DNA from: Microbacterium sp. MYb45
GTDB lineage: Bacteria > Actinomycetota > Actinomycetes > Actinomycetales > Microbacteriaceae
DNA: 64,000 nt
Reading direction: 5' to 3'
NCBI RefSeq assembly: GCF_002979655.1
Contig: NZ_PCPG01000001.1
Span: 1,240,001-1,304,000, forward strand
Under the pieces are notes generated by a model. It saw only the letters and a program-made list of their open reading frames with translations, made no database searches and was not told where the DNA came from. This document shows positions 27,608 to 36,065 of the stretch, one piece after another. Both the position numbers and the translations under genes were made by a program. Every line of letters begins with the position of its first letter. Position 1 is the stretch's first letter.

Positions 27608-27653
27608 ATTGCATGGTTTGCATGCACCAGGTCCCGGCCAGGTCCCGGCTCTT
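27608..27653. repeat. att-like 46-bp repeat, copy 2
   Basis: Same repeat as 17611-17656 with two substitutions. It sits 74 bp beyond the tRNA-Pro fragment, as copy 3 does (76 bp), so core plus repeat form one conserved unit. Confidence 0.8.
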
Positions 27654-27752
27654 GGTAGCCATCGACAGATCCGTCAGGGGTTTACGTGGGGTTTCTGGAT
27701 GCATTGCCGAAGGCCTCCGTAGTGGGAAGGTACGTCCCACCGTCACGAAGCT

Positions 27753-28739
27753 CTAGAGGAGTTCGCGCGCTGCGTGGACACTCGCGACAGCATCTTCCAC
27801 GGAGACCAGGTCCCCGTAGATGAGTTGCTGCGCAGCGTTGTACCCGGCCTCGATCGCTTCGCGGGAAGGATGATCTGAATCGAAGGCGGGGCTGGATGCG
27901 TATCCTTTCACCGGTCGCGGCGTGGACGAGAAATCCGCGGCTCGGCTTTGCTGGTCGATGTCGTCCACGAGGCTCTGCTTGGACTCCGCACTCATCGCTT
28001 CGAGCGCCGCTGCCACCAGCGGGCTCCGAACGAGACGGTGGATGTCATAGAAGTGGCGACCGTGCTTCAAGAGGGCGCCCGTGTCGTTACGGCTTGCCGC
28101 ATCGTGCACAGCGGCAAGTTTCTCGAAGAGTGTGCGTTCGGGAGCCAGCACGTTCACCTCGAAGACCGCGAACTCCTCCCACGCCGACTCATCCTCACCG
28201 AGCTCAGCGATCGCGTAATCAGCGATAAGGGATCGATACCGGTGCGGCGCAGACGGGTGGGTCCCGCCTCGACTACCGAGCTCGAGGAGTACGCCCTCCT
28301 TCAAAAACGGATCCTGGGCTGCAGTCGGATACGCGTAGGTCGCGTAGCGCTTGACGCCTTTCGTCGAGGAACCAACGGCTACCCGATCGTCGTCGAACGA
28401 GAGATGAACTCTGACGGCGCTATCGACCGCCTTCAGGATCTTGTGCCGCGCACTCAATGAGGCCTCGACGGGGAACTCCGCGAGAAGGTCGACGTCTTCC
28501 GAGAAGCGTTCCACGATGCCAAACACCCGGCTCAGGCTCGTCCCTCCCTTGAAAGTGAACGTCACCGGAGCGACTGACCCATCCGGAAGAGCGATCGCCT
28601 GTTCCGCGCTGGCAGCTCTCAGCACTTCGGTGACCCAGAAGTCCTTCTCTACATAGACCGCTGGCATCCCCAGAGCCTCGGCCGTGAGACCAACGAGGGC
28701 GTCGAGATCGTCCGAGTTGTCGCGAAGTCGCTCGCTCAC
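27753..28739 (-). CDS. abiEii: AbiEii/AbiGii-type nucleotidyltransferase toxin
   Basis: A 328-residue type IV toxin-antitoxin toxin of the nucleotidyltransferase fold. VTFTFKGGTSLSRVFG and RFSEDVDLLAEF are the conserved NTase motifs (GS and DxD-like). Family members transfer nucleotides to tRNA acceptor ends and block translation. It overlaps the upstream antitoxin by 4 bp. The pair lies immediately inside the left tRNA-Pro scar, a usual place for element maintenance or abortive-infection genes. Confidence 0.92.
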   Translation of the reverse strand: MSERLRDNSDDLDALVGLTAEALGMPAVYVEKDFWVTEVLRAASAEQAIALPDGSVAPVTFTFKGGTSLSRVFGIVERFSEDVDLLAEFPVEASLSARHKILKAVDSAVRVHLSFDDDRVAVGSSTKGVKRYATYAYPTAAQDPFLKEGVLLELGSRGGTHPSAPHRYRSLIADYAIAELGEDESAWEEFAVFEVNVLAPERTLFEKLAAVHDAASRNDTGALLKHGRHFYDIHRLVRSPLVAAALEAMSAESKQSLVDDIDQQSRAADFSSTPRPVKGYASSPAFDSDHPSREAIEAGYNAAQQLIYGDLVSVEDAVASVHAARELL

Positions 28740-29329
28740 CTGGCTACCAGATCGGCAGTGAGCTCGGCGAACCCCTCCCGCACAGCGGTGTTTCGTTCGC
28801 CAGCAACAGCAGCTCGGAGCGCGTCCTCGCGCACTACCTTCTTAGCAAGCGCGTCCCGGACTCGCTCAACCAGCGTGCCCCACCCCGCTTCGACATACAG
28901 GTCCGGGGCGCGCAGAAGCTCCAGGAGAGCGATCTCCTTCGCGTTGAGCTTCGTCCGCTCCTTGTTCCGCCGGGCATGCTGCGTCACACCCGCGATCGGA
29001 TCTGTCGTCCAAAGCGTCGCCAAATGGAAAGACGAGGGAACTTGGGTCGTCACACCCCACTCCCGAGCAGCAGAGTACCCAGCGGGACCAGTACCCTCTT
29101 CTCCGAGCACTTCCCGGGCGATGTCTTCCACGCGAGGACGCGTCATGCCGTACCTCGTCTTGGCGCCCCGGTAGTACAGGCCCCGACGGACAGGAAGCAA
29201 CTCGCCGTTCCGCGCAGCTCGCGACGCGGCCTGCCGCGCGGCGACGGCAGTGCCAGGCAAGTTGCTGACGCGCACGAAGGAACGCTCAGGGACACTCCGG
29301 ATCGCTGCCGCCGGTGACATCATGCTCAT
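28736..29329 (-). CDS. abiEi: AbiEi-type antitoxin/regulator
   Basis: A 197-residue antitoxin: N-terminal winged-HTH region (VRVSNLPGTAVAARQAASRA then GELLPVRRGLYYRG) and the AbiEi C-terminal domain. Start is ATG 29329 (a second Met is two codons in); the frame is open 33 codons more. AbiEi proteins repress their own operon by binding inverted repeats, and GTGACAT repeats surround this start. Confidence 0.87.
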   Translation of the reverse strand: MSMMSPAAAIRSVPERSFVRVSNLPGTAVAARQAASRAARNGELLPVRRGLYYRGAKTRYGMTRPRVEDIAREVLGEEGTGPAGYSAAREWGVTTQVPSSFHLATLWTTDPIAGVTQHARRNKERTKLNAKEIALLELLRAPDLYVEAGWGTLVERVRDALAKKVVREDALRAAVAGERNTAVREGFAELTADLVAR

Positions 29330-29358
29330 GTCACGAAAGCTTACCGGGAACGTGACAT
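29314..29358. promoter_or_regulatory. AbiE operator: three alternating GTGACAT motifs
   Basis: GTGACAT at 29314-29320, its complement ATGTCAC at 29328-29334 (extended to ATGTCACG), and CGTGACAT at 29351-29358. They give one 7-bp inverted repeat with a 7-bp spacer over the start codon and one perfect 8-bp repeat with a 15-bp spacer upstream. This is consistent with cooperative autorepression by AbiEi. Confidence 0.65.
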
Positions 29359-29801
29359 CAAGACAAGCCACGTCGAAGCCCGGCACGACGCCCGATAGCT
29401 CGTGTGGATAGGCCCTCCGGGGCTTCAAACCCCTGGCGGGGCAGGATGCACTCAGAGCATCTCAGCTCACCGGCTTCTGCGAGTGCAAGGTATTCAGGAT
29501 CCGAAACCCCCTAGGGAAAGCACCTCTACTCAAGCCAGCGGATCGCGGGGACGGGCCACAGTCGCAATGGCGGACGCTTGAAATGACACCGCTACGTTGC
29601 GTGCAGGCACCTGCACTGTTTCACCATCTCGATGGTCACAGTTCTCGATGAGGCAGGCATTGCAGGCTGGTCTCGACCGATCGACGATTCCGCTCAGGCC
29701 TGCCTGCAACCGGAACGCCCGAACGTCAGGCTCCGCGCAGCCAGAGATACGGGGACCAGTCAGGTCAGCTTCGCGAAGGAGAAGCTGACCTTCTTGACGT
29801 C
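29359..29801. other. Gene-free stretch between AbiE and sugar locus
   Basis: About 440 bp with no ORF I can support; short frames have no Shine-Dalgarno or recognisable protein. A weak GGGG/CCCC hairpin around 29417-29440 is the only structure noticed. Confidence 0.5.
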
Positions 29802-30704
29802 CTATTCGAGCTCCTCTAGTCGGGGATAGGCATCCATCGCTCCAGACGCGCCGACCGCTCGCCCGGCGACCCTGTTCGCGAAGTGCACAGCTTCGGGAAG
29901 GCCGTGTGATTTCGCGAGCGACACGGCCACGGCACCCACGAACGCATCGCCTGCACCGGTGGTGTCGATCACCTGGACACGCTCGGCTCGGACCATGATC
30001 GTTGTCTGTGCTTCTGCGGCGAACGCGCCCTTCCCCCCTCGGGTGATCACCAGGGATCGGCACAGCCCGCGGAGCGCATCCTCCACAGCGCCTGGACGAC
30101 GGAGATCAGCATCGGCCACACGGTGGGCGAGCTCGAGCGCTTCACTCTCGTTGACGATCAGCGGATCAGCGAGAGCCAGCACCTCGGCGGAGAGCTCCCC
30201 CACCGGCGCGAGATTGAGGACGAGCCTCGCAGAGACCTCCTCGGCCCGATTCGCGACAGCAGAGGTGATGGACCAGGGCAACTCGCCCTGCATGACGACG
30301 AGATCACCGCTCTGCATCGATTGGCACGCACGCACTGCCAACTCACCGTCGGCATGATTCGCCCCGGACCGCACGACGATCGAGTTCTCTCCGGCGGCGT
30401 CGACCAGAACGAACGCGCGTCCGGTCTCCCCTGCGACGCGAACGACACTCGAAGTGTCGATGCCCTCATGGTGGAGGCGATCCATCGATTCCACACCGGC
30501 GGAGTCCGAACCGACCGCTCCGACCATCGAGACTTGCGCTCCTAAACGCGCGGCGGCAACAGCCTGATTCGCCCCTTTGCCCCCGAGTTGGATTCGCGTT
30601 GCGAGGCTTCGCACGGTCGCACCCGGCACAGGTAGGACATCGACCAGGTCGACCTCGTCCTGGTTAATCGATCCGATGACGACGATGCGCCGCATCCCGG
30701 TCAT
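29802..30704 (-). CDS. PfkB-family carbohydrate kinase (ribokinase-like)
   Basis: A 300-residue sugar kinase. Signature 1 is seen as RIQLGGKGANQAVAAARLGA near residue 37 and signature 2 as VIDTTGAGDAFVGAVAV near 245, with the catalytic Asp in the latter. Ribokinase itself is the closest in feel (SINQDEVDLVDVLPVPG). The start overlaps the rhamnosidase stop by 4 bp (a second ATG lies three codons in). It would phosphorylate a sugar released by the locus, perhaps ribose from the nucleoside hydrolase; this is inferred. Confidence 0.88.
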   Translation of the reverse strand: MTGMRRIVVIGSINQDEVDLVDVLPVPGATVRSLATRIQLGGKGANQAVAAARLGAQVSMVGAVGSDSAGVESMDRLHHEGIDTSSVVRVAGETGRAFVLVDAAGENSIVVRSGANHADGELAVRACQSMQSGDLVVMQGELPWSITSAVANRAEEVSARLVLNLAPVGELSAEVLALADPLIVNESEALELAHRVADADLRRPGAVEDALRGLCRSLVITRGGKGAFAAEAQTTIMVRAERVQVIDTTGAGDAFVGAVAVSLAKSHGLPEAVHFANRVAGRAVGASGAMDAYPRLEELE

Positions 30705-33322
30705 TCGTCCGCCGTCTGCGGCATCGCGTCGACCGCGTGAACAGTGAAGGAATGCCGACCGCTACCTACCTGCACGATTTCGCGCCCCACGTGCACTCGC
30801 GCAGTGCACCCAGGAGGAATCTCCACAGACATCTCCACATCACCGGACTCCTGGCGGCTCCAGCCGCTGCGAATCAGACCTCGCGGGGCGAGGAACTCCG
30901 CAGAGGCCGCGTCGAGCCGATGCGTCAGGTACGGCCGGATGACGAGATCGGCGAATCCGGCATCGTCAGGGGCCTGATCGATGCCGGCGACGCCGCGGTA
31001 GAGCCACTCGCCGACCGAGCCGAGCGAGTAGTGATTGAAGGAGTTCATGGAGATCGATTGGAAGCCGTGCTCCTCCGTCCACCCGTCCCATCGTTCCCAG
31101 ATCGTCGTCGCGCCGTGCCGAATCGAGTACCCCCAGGACGGATACTCCTCCTGCAAGAGCAGCGCATAGGCGAGATCAGATCGACCGTGGGTTGCGAGCA
31201 CCGGACACAGCAAAGCGACTCCGAGGAAGCCGGTGGTGAGACGCCTGCTACGACTCTCGATATCCGCAATGAGCTGATCTCGCACGAGAGGCACGAGTCC
31301 AGCCGGAACGAGATCCCATGCCAACGCCATAAGACAGCCTGTCTGCGTAGGGTGGGTCAGTCCATCCTTGTTGAGGAAACTCCGCTGGAACGCCGCTGTC
31401 GCCTCCTCCGCGCGTGCACGGAAGACAGACGCCTGATCCGCATCGTCCAGAATGGCTGCCGCGCGGGCGGCGATCTCTGAACTGTGCGCGTAGTAGGCAG
31501 TGGCGACGAGCGCGGGGTCGGTGATGGCCTCTACCGATAGCCAGTCGCCATAGTCGTTGCCCCGCCCTGTCTCCCACAGCCCCCTCGGAGCGCGTGCCGC
31601 CGTGTAGTCGCTCCACCGGCGCATGCTCTCCAGCGCTTCTGCGAGCACGGACTCGTCTCCTGTCGCCCGGTAGATCGCCCACGGCACCAGGGTCACCGCG
31701 TCACCCCACGCAGGAGCACCCCACGAGAACTCGGTTGTATGCGGAGGGAGCGGAATGACATCCGGAACAGAACCATCACGGCTCTGGCTGGTGCGGAGAT
31801 CTACCAGCCAGCGTCGAAGGAAGCCCGCGGCATCAGAGTTGAAAAGCGCCGTCGGGGCGAAGATCTGGGTGTCTGCGGTCCACCCGAGCCGTTCGTCACG
31901 CTGAGGGCAGTCTGTGGGGATGGCGACGAAATTACCCGTCTGCCCCCAACGGATGTTCGAGTAGAGCTGGTTGACCATCTCCGAAGATGACGAAAATTGT
32001 CCCGTGGACAGGAGGTCGGTACCGACCACTACGGCCTCGATGTCTTCGAGCGCGACGCTACCGGCCACCCCTTCGAGGGATGCGTATCGGAAGCCATGAA
32101 CGGTGTGGCGTGGTTCGAATTCAACGGATCCTGCGTCGCCCAGCGCGATGATGTCCAATGCCTCAGCCGTTCGGAGATTGGCCGTGTAGACGGCCTCCCC
32201 GTCAAGCGTCTCACCGTGCCGGATCCTGATCACGGCTCCTGCGGGCTGGCTTCGCAGACGAAGTCGCACATGCCCGACGAGGTTCTGACCGAAGTCGACG
32301 ACCTGCGCGTTGCCCACGTGACGCACTGATAGCGCCGGGAGATCAAGAAGCGCACGCGCCGGAGGCCCGGACGCCACCACGAGAGTGGAGACGTCGTGGT
32401 CCAACACCACCGCGTCCCTCCACCCCGCGTCGTCGAATCCGGGACGATCCCATCCGGGAGTCTCCAGGCCGAGATCGTGATACTCCCCCATAAGGAGATC
32501 AGCCATCACGATGCTGCCGGGCTTTTCTTTCCACCCTTCGGTGGTGTCGATGACCTCCGAGGAACCGTCATTCCACACCACCTCCAGCAGGCATACGAGT
32601 TGTGGTGCGTCGCCGTACAGCCGGGCGTGGCGGCGCGTGTCGAATCCCACGTAGCCGCTCCACCATCCGTCAGACACCTCTGCGGCGAGCACGTTCTCAC
32701 CCTCCGACAGCAACGCTGTGACATCGTGGCTCGCAAGCTCGATCCGGGACTCATAGTCAGTCCACCCAGGCGAAAGCTGCTCGTCACCGGCTTGCGTCCC
32801 GTTGATGAAGGCGCGGTAGACACCCCTGCCTGAGATGTGAAGCACGGCGAAAGCCGGAGTCCCGCGCAGAGTGAACGAACGCCGCAGTTGCAGCGGCGGC
32901 TGCGAGTACATCGTCTGCCAACTGCGCGCGAGATCGGTCGGGACCGCCGTCGGCGACGAGGCTGCACCAGGCTCGGGATCTCTGCCAATCCATGGCGACT
33001 GCCACTTCTCGAGGTCGGGTCCGGTGAGCAGGAACGCGCTCGCCCCTGCCCCTTCGCGACCGCTTCCGTCGCAAACATCGATCCGCACCCAGTGAGGTCG
33101 ACCCGCCGCGAGCGGAACGGTCACGCGATGCGTCACCGCGGCGTCGATGACCCACCCCGAGGTCCACACGGTGTCGCCGTCGTTCCCTGTAATGGTCAGA
33201 CGGAAGCTCCCCTGATCGAGACCGTTCTGATCGGTGCGCAGACGCCAGCGGAACACGAGGTCGATCCCCGAATCGGTGCGTCTCTCAAGGCCATCAACGG
33301 TGAGGGAGTGAGCAGCAAGCAT
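30701..33322 (-). CDS. Alpha-L-rhamnosidase, GH78
   Basis: An 873-residue GH78 enzyme that removes terminal alpha-L-rhamnose from glycosides. N-terminal beta-sandwich domains (GRGVYRAFINGTQAGDEQLS, then SPGWTDYESRIE) precede the (alpha/alpha)6 barrel with the catalytic-region motif TDCPQRDERLGWTADTQIF near residue 460, and a C-terminal beta domain. No signal peptide, so it acts on imported oligosaccharides. The operator at 33366 lies just upstream, and the PfkB kinase is coupled downstream. Confidence 0.93.
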   Translation of the reverse strand: MLAAHSLTVDGLERRTDSGIDLVFRWRLRTDQNGLDQGSFRLTITGNDGDTVWTSGWVIDAAVTHRVTVPLAAGRPHWVRIDVCDGSGREGAGASAFLLTGPDLEKWQSPWIGRDPEPGAASSPTAVPTDLARSWQTMYSQPPLQLRRSFTLRGTPAFAVLHISGRGVYRAFINGTQAGDEQLSPGWTDYESRIELASHDVTALLSEGENVLAAEVSDGWWSGYVGFDTRRHARLYGDAPQLVCLLEVVWNDGSSEVIDTTEGWKEKPGSIVMADLLMGEYHDLGLETPGWDRPGFDDAGWRDAVVLDHDVSTLVVASGPPARALLDLPALSVRHVGNAQVVDFGQNLVGHVRLRLRSQPAGAVIRIRHGETLDGEAVYTANLRTAEALDIIALGDAGSVEFEPRHTVHGFRYASLEGVAGSVALEDIEAVVVGTDLLSTGQFSSSSEMVNQLYSNIRWGQTGNFVAIPTDCPQRDERLGWTADTQIFAPTALFNSDAAGFLRRWLVDLRTSQSRDGSVPDVIPLPPHTTEFSWGAPAWGDAVTLVPWAIYRATGDESVLAEALESMRRWSDYTAARAPRGLWETGRGNDYGDWLSVEAITDPALVATAYYAHSSEIAARAAAILDDADQASVFRARAEEATAAFQRSFLNKDGLTHPTQTGCLMALAWDLVPAGLVPLVRDQLIADIESRSRRLTTGFLGVALLCPVLATHGRSDLAYALLLQEEYPSWGYSIRHGATTIWERWDGWTEEHGFQSISMNSFNHYSLGSVGEWLYRGVAGIDQAPDDAGFADLVIRPYLTHRLDAASAEFLAPRGLIRSGWSRQESGDVEMSVEIPPGCTARVHVGREIVQVGSGRHSFTVHAVDAMPQTADE

Positions 33323-33365
33323 GTCTTCCTTCTTCGAGGCGTCATGTATAAGGTCAGTCTCGAAC

Positions 33366-33389
33366 GATCTTTAAATCGTTTTAAAGATC
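33366..33389. promoter_or_regulatory. LacI-type operator in divergent promoter
   Basis: The core CTTTAAATCGTTTTAAAG lies in a 24-bp palindrome with one mismatched pair and a central CG. It is between the rhamnosidase start (33322) and the GH99-like start (33418) and matches the operator at 40386. The likely ligand is the LacI protein encoded at 35079. Confidence 0.8.
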
Positions 33390-33417
33390 TTATCGCATTT
33401 CACAGAATAGGACCGAC

Positions 33418-35046
33418 ATGAGACGAAGAAGACTCAGCACCGCGCTGACGGTGTTCACGGCCGCAGCACTCGCAGGCACTATGACAGGAATGACACCGCA
33501 CGAGAGCCCCGTCCCATCGGAAGCGGCGACGCTGACTTCCACGCCGCTCGACATCACCGATCGCGACGATCTGGTCTCGATCCTCTACTCGGTGTGGTTC
33601 AACCCCGTTGTGAGCGCGTCCGGCTCACCGACTCCCCCGGACATCAGCACCGTATTCGACACTGCGAACGCCGCCGCCACTGCCCCGGCGTGGGGGCCTC
33701 TGGGCGCCTTCCACTACTGGTCACAACCAGCGGGAGGCTACTACCGGTCAGATGATCGGGTTGTGATCCGGCGGCATATGGCGCAGTTGCAGTCGGCGGG
33801 TGTCGACTTCATCGTGGTCGACAATTCCAATGCCGACAGCACCTGGCCCGCGGCATACTACGAGGATCTGTTCCTCGACCCGGTCCGGGTGCTGCTCGAC
33901 GAGATGCTCGAGATGCGCTCTGAGGGTCTCGATACCCCGCACGTCGTGTTCTGGAACAAGACGTCGCCGAGCGAGCCCGATCCCGCGTTCGCCGGGGCGG
34001 GCCTGCGCGACGAGTTCTATCTTCCCGGTACCTACGACAAGCTTTTCGTGGAGTGGGATGGCAAACCGCTCATGCTCGGCACGAATGTGGCACCGGCATC
34101 ACTCGATGCCACATTCACGCAGCGTGTCATGTGGGGCCTCCAGCCCGCCCTCGCACCCAGCGAATGGTCGTTCCTCCAGCCACACCCTCAGAACGTCGCC
34201 ATGACAGGAGGGCAACCGGAGCAGATCACTGTGGCGACCGCTTTCCAGGAGAGCTATATGTCCCATCCCCTGACAGCGACTCCTCGCCGTGGCGGGACGA
34301 CATTCGCAACGCAGTGGGAGCGCGCCTTCGAGGTTCGCCCGAAGATCGTCACCGTCACATGGTGGAACGAATGGATCGCTCAGCGTTTCGAGGATGAGAC
34401 GGGTGCGAGCAGGTTCGTCGACAACTTCTCGCCGGAGTACAGTCGCGATATCGAGCCCACCGCGGGCGCCCTCGGCTCACGCTATCTGGACTACCTGACG
34501 GCCTATGTATCCGCCTACAAGGCGCACGCATCGTTCCCCACCGGGCTCGTCGACGACGTCATGCCGCTCGGCGGATTCGAGACCGGAACAGAAGGGTGGC
34601 TGGCGAGTTCCGGGACGACGAGCGTCGCTTCTTCCTTCGCGTCGACGACGGGTTCGGTGCCGACAGCCGCAGCGGGCGCCAAGCTTTTGACCGCGAGTTC
34701 CACGGCCGTCGTGGGAAGCACCTGGCGAACGATCGCGCGGCAGTTCGAGCGTGGGGTCGACGCCACCGAATACTCGCACCTGCGACTCCAGTTGGATCAC
34801 TGGGGCGGCGCACCGGCAGCGACGGACTACGAAGCGTTCGTGACCGTCCGGTCAGCAGACGGTTCTAGCCGGACCACCACAGTGCTCAGCCCTGGGGGTT
34901 TCTGGCAGACGATCGAGGTCGACATCAGCGCATGGGCATCTCGCGACGCACTGAGTTCCATCGAGATCGGCTTCCGCGCGATCGGATCCGCGTCACCGTG
35001 GTCGTCCAAGTTCTTCATCGACGACGTGCACTTGACGGTTCCGTGA
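33418..35046 (+). CDS. Secreted GH99-like glycoside hydrolase
   Basis: A 542-residue protein with an Arg-rich Sec signal peptide (MRRRRLSTALTVFTAAALAG). The central region has HMAQLQSAGVDFIVVDNSN, a DTPHVVFWNK strand and VTVTWWNEWIAQRFEDE, matching the TIM-barrel layout of GH71/GH99-type endo-acting glycosidases. The last ~150 residues form a jelly-roll, carbohydrate-binding-like module (MPLGGFETGTEGWLAS onward). It probably acts outside the cell to release oligosaccharides for the ABC importer. Family assignment is by motif memory; the substrate is unknown. Confidence 0.7.
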   Translation: MRRRRLSTALTVFTAAALAGTMTGMTPHESPVPSEAATLTSTPLDITDRDDLVSILYSVWFNPVVSASGSPTPPDISTVFDTANAAATAPAWGPLGAFHYWSQPAGGYYRSDDRVVIRRHMAQLQSAGVDFIVVDNSNADSTWPAAYYEDLFLDPVRVLLDEMLEMRSEGLDTPHVVFWNKTSPSEPDPAFAGAGLRDEFYLPGTYDKLFVEWDGKPLMLGTNVAPASLDATFTQRVMWGLQPALAPSEWSFLQPHPQNVAMTGGQPEQITVATAFQESYMSHPLTATPRRGGTTFATQWERAFEVRPKIVTVTWWNEWIAQRFEDETGASRFVDNFSPEYSRDIEPTAGALGSRYLDYLTAYVSAYKAHASFPTGLVDDVMPLGGFETGTEGWLASSGTTSVASSFASTTGSVPTAAAGAKLLTASSTAVVGSTWRTIARQFERGVDATEYSHLRLQLDHWGGAPAATDYEAFVTVRSADGSSRTTTVLSPGGFWQTIEVDISAWASRDALSSIEIGFRAIGSASPWSSKFFIDDVHLTVP

Positions 35047-35048
35047 CC

Positions 35049-35083
35049 GTTGAGGGGTGCGCGGATGACGCGCACCCCTCAAC
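35049..35083. terminator. Bidirectional terminator
   Basis: A perfect 15-bp stem (GTTGAGGGGTGCGCG with CGCGCACCCCTCAAC) and a 5-base loop lies between the convergent GH99-like and lacI genes. The lacI stop codon is inside the hairpin. Confidence 0.8.
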
Positions 35084-36065
35084 CCACTGTCGACTGCCGC
35101 GCGACGAGATGGGGTGTGAAGACGACCTGGCGCTCGCATTCCGGCACGACGATGACCTCGAAGAGCAACTCGATCGCGCGACGCCCCATGTCTCGGGCTG
35201 ACTGTCTCACGGTGCTCAGGGGAACGCCTGCAGCACCGGCCACGTCGATGTCGTCGTATCCGATCACCGCGATGTCTGAAGGAACCTTGATGTTCCTCTC
35301 GAGGAATGCCTGGAGGACACCGAGAGCGATCACATCGTTCCCGGCGATCACCCCGTCGAAGTCCACTACATCGATGCCGGCTCCGACGGCGCGTCCGGCG
35401 ACGATCGTCGCTTCTCCCTTCACCACCGTGACCGAGGCGCCTCGAACGAGCGCGATCTCCTCCATCGCACCTTGCGCGCGCTGATCGAAAGCTCGCTCGC
35501 CCTCTGGGCCTGTCACGACGAGGAGTCGCCGCCGCCCGATGTCGAGAAGATGGCGAGCAGCGAGCCGCCCCCCGGCGAGATCATCCCCGGAGACGGACGG
35601 AACGTGCACGTCCGACGGAGGCGGGTCGAGGAGCACGACCGGGATCCCACGGGCTCGCAGCTTGTCGAGCGATTCGCGAGAGAACTCGTTGGGCTGCAGA
35701 AGGACTCCCTGCACCCGCTGCTCTTCGAAGAGCGCGAGGTATTCGCGTTGCTTGTCGGAGGAGCCGTTCGTCGTCGCAATCAGCAGTGAGGATCCGCGCA
35801 GGCCAGCCCATTCCTCTGCCCCCTCCCCCAGTGCCGCGAAGAATGGGTTCGTCAGGTCGTGCAGAACGAGACCGACGGTGCGACTGGTGCCGACTCGGAG
35901 CTGACGCGCCGCGCCATTGGGCACATAGTTGAGTTCGGCGACGGCCGTCATCACGCGCGCAAGAGTGTCCGCCGCGACGACACCCGGTTTGTTGAATGCG
36001 TTCGATACCGTCCCCGGAGACACGCCGGCGAGCCGCGCGACCTCAGCGAGTTTCGGATCCCTCAC
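35079..36065 (-). CDS. LacI family transcriptional regulator of the rhamnosidase locus
   Basis: A 328-residue repressor. The HTH (KLAEVARLAGVSPGTVSNAF) and hinge (YVPNGAARQLR) are followed by a periplasmic-binding-like sugar-sensing domain. The start is GTG 36065, overlapping the nucleoside hydrolase stop (GTGA). It should bind the CTTTAAATCG palindromes at 33366 and 40386, making the two halves of the locus one regulon. The inducer is unknown; a rhamnoside or released sugar is likely. Confidence 0.9.
   Translation of the reverse strand: MRDPKLAEVARLAGVSPGTVSNAFNKPGVVAADTLARVMTAVAELNYVPNGAARQLRVGTSRTVGLVLHDLTNPFFAALGEGAEEWAGLRGSSLLIATTNGSSDKQREYLALFEEQRVQGVLLQPNEFSRESLDKLRARGIPVVLLDPPPSDVHVPSVSGDDLAGGRLAARHLLDIGRRRLLVVTGPEGERAFDQRAQGAMEEIALVRGASVTVVKGEATIVAGRAVGAGIDVVDFDGVIAGNDVIALGVLQAFLERNIKVPSDIAVIGYDDIDVAGAAGVPLSTVRQSARDMGRRAIELLFEVIVVPECERQVVFTPHLVARQSTVG

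Larger units (their letters stand above)
27250..27752. other. Gene-free att-like region, left scar
   Basis: No supported gene. It contains the sulfatase promoter side, a strong hairpin (27454-27487), a tRNA-Pro 3' half (27490-27534) and the 46-bp repeat (27608-27653). Open frames through it are read-throughs of these elements. Confidence 0.7.

Noticed and set aside
27250..27627. Upstream extension of the sulfatase by 126 codons
   Set aside because: It would translate the tRNA-Pro fragment, terminator and att-like repeat; the ATG at 27249 has a good GGAGG and begins sulfatase homology.
29406..29450. tRNA or selenocysteine-tRNA-like fold near 29410-29445
   Set aside because: A GGGG/CCCC hairpin exists, but the T-loop consensus is broken and no cloverleaf can be drawn.
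29530..30063. 177-codon frame downstream of and inside the PfkB kinase gene
   Set aside because: Overlaps the kinase in another frame, rich in Arg/Cys, no domain.
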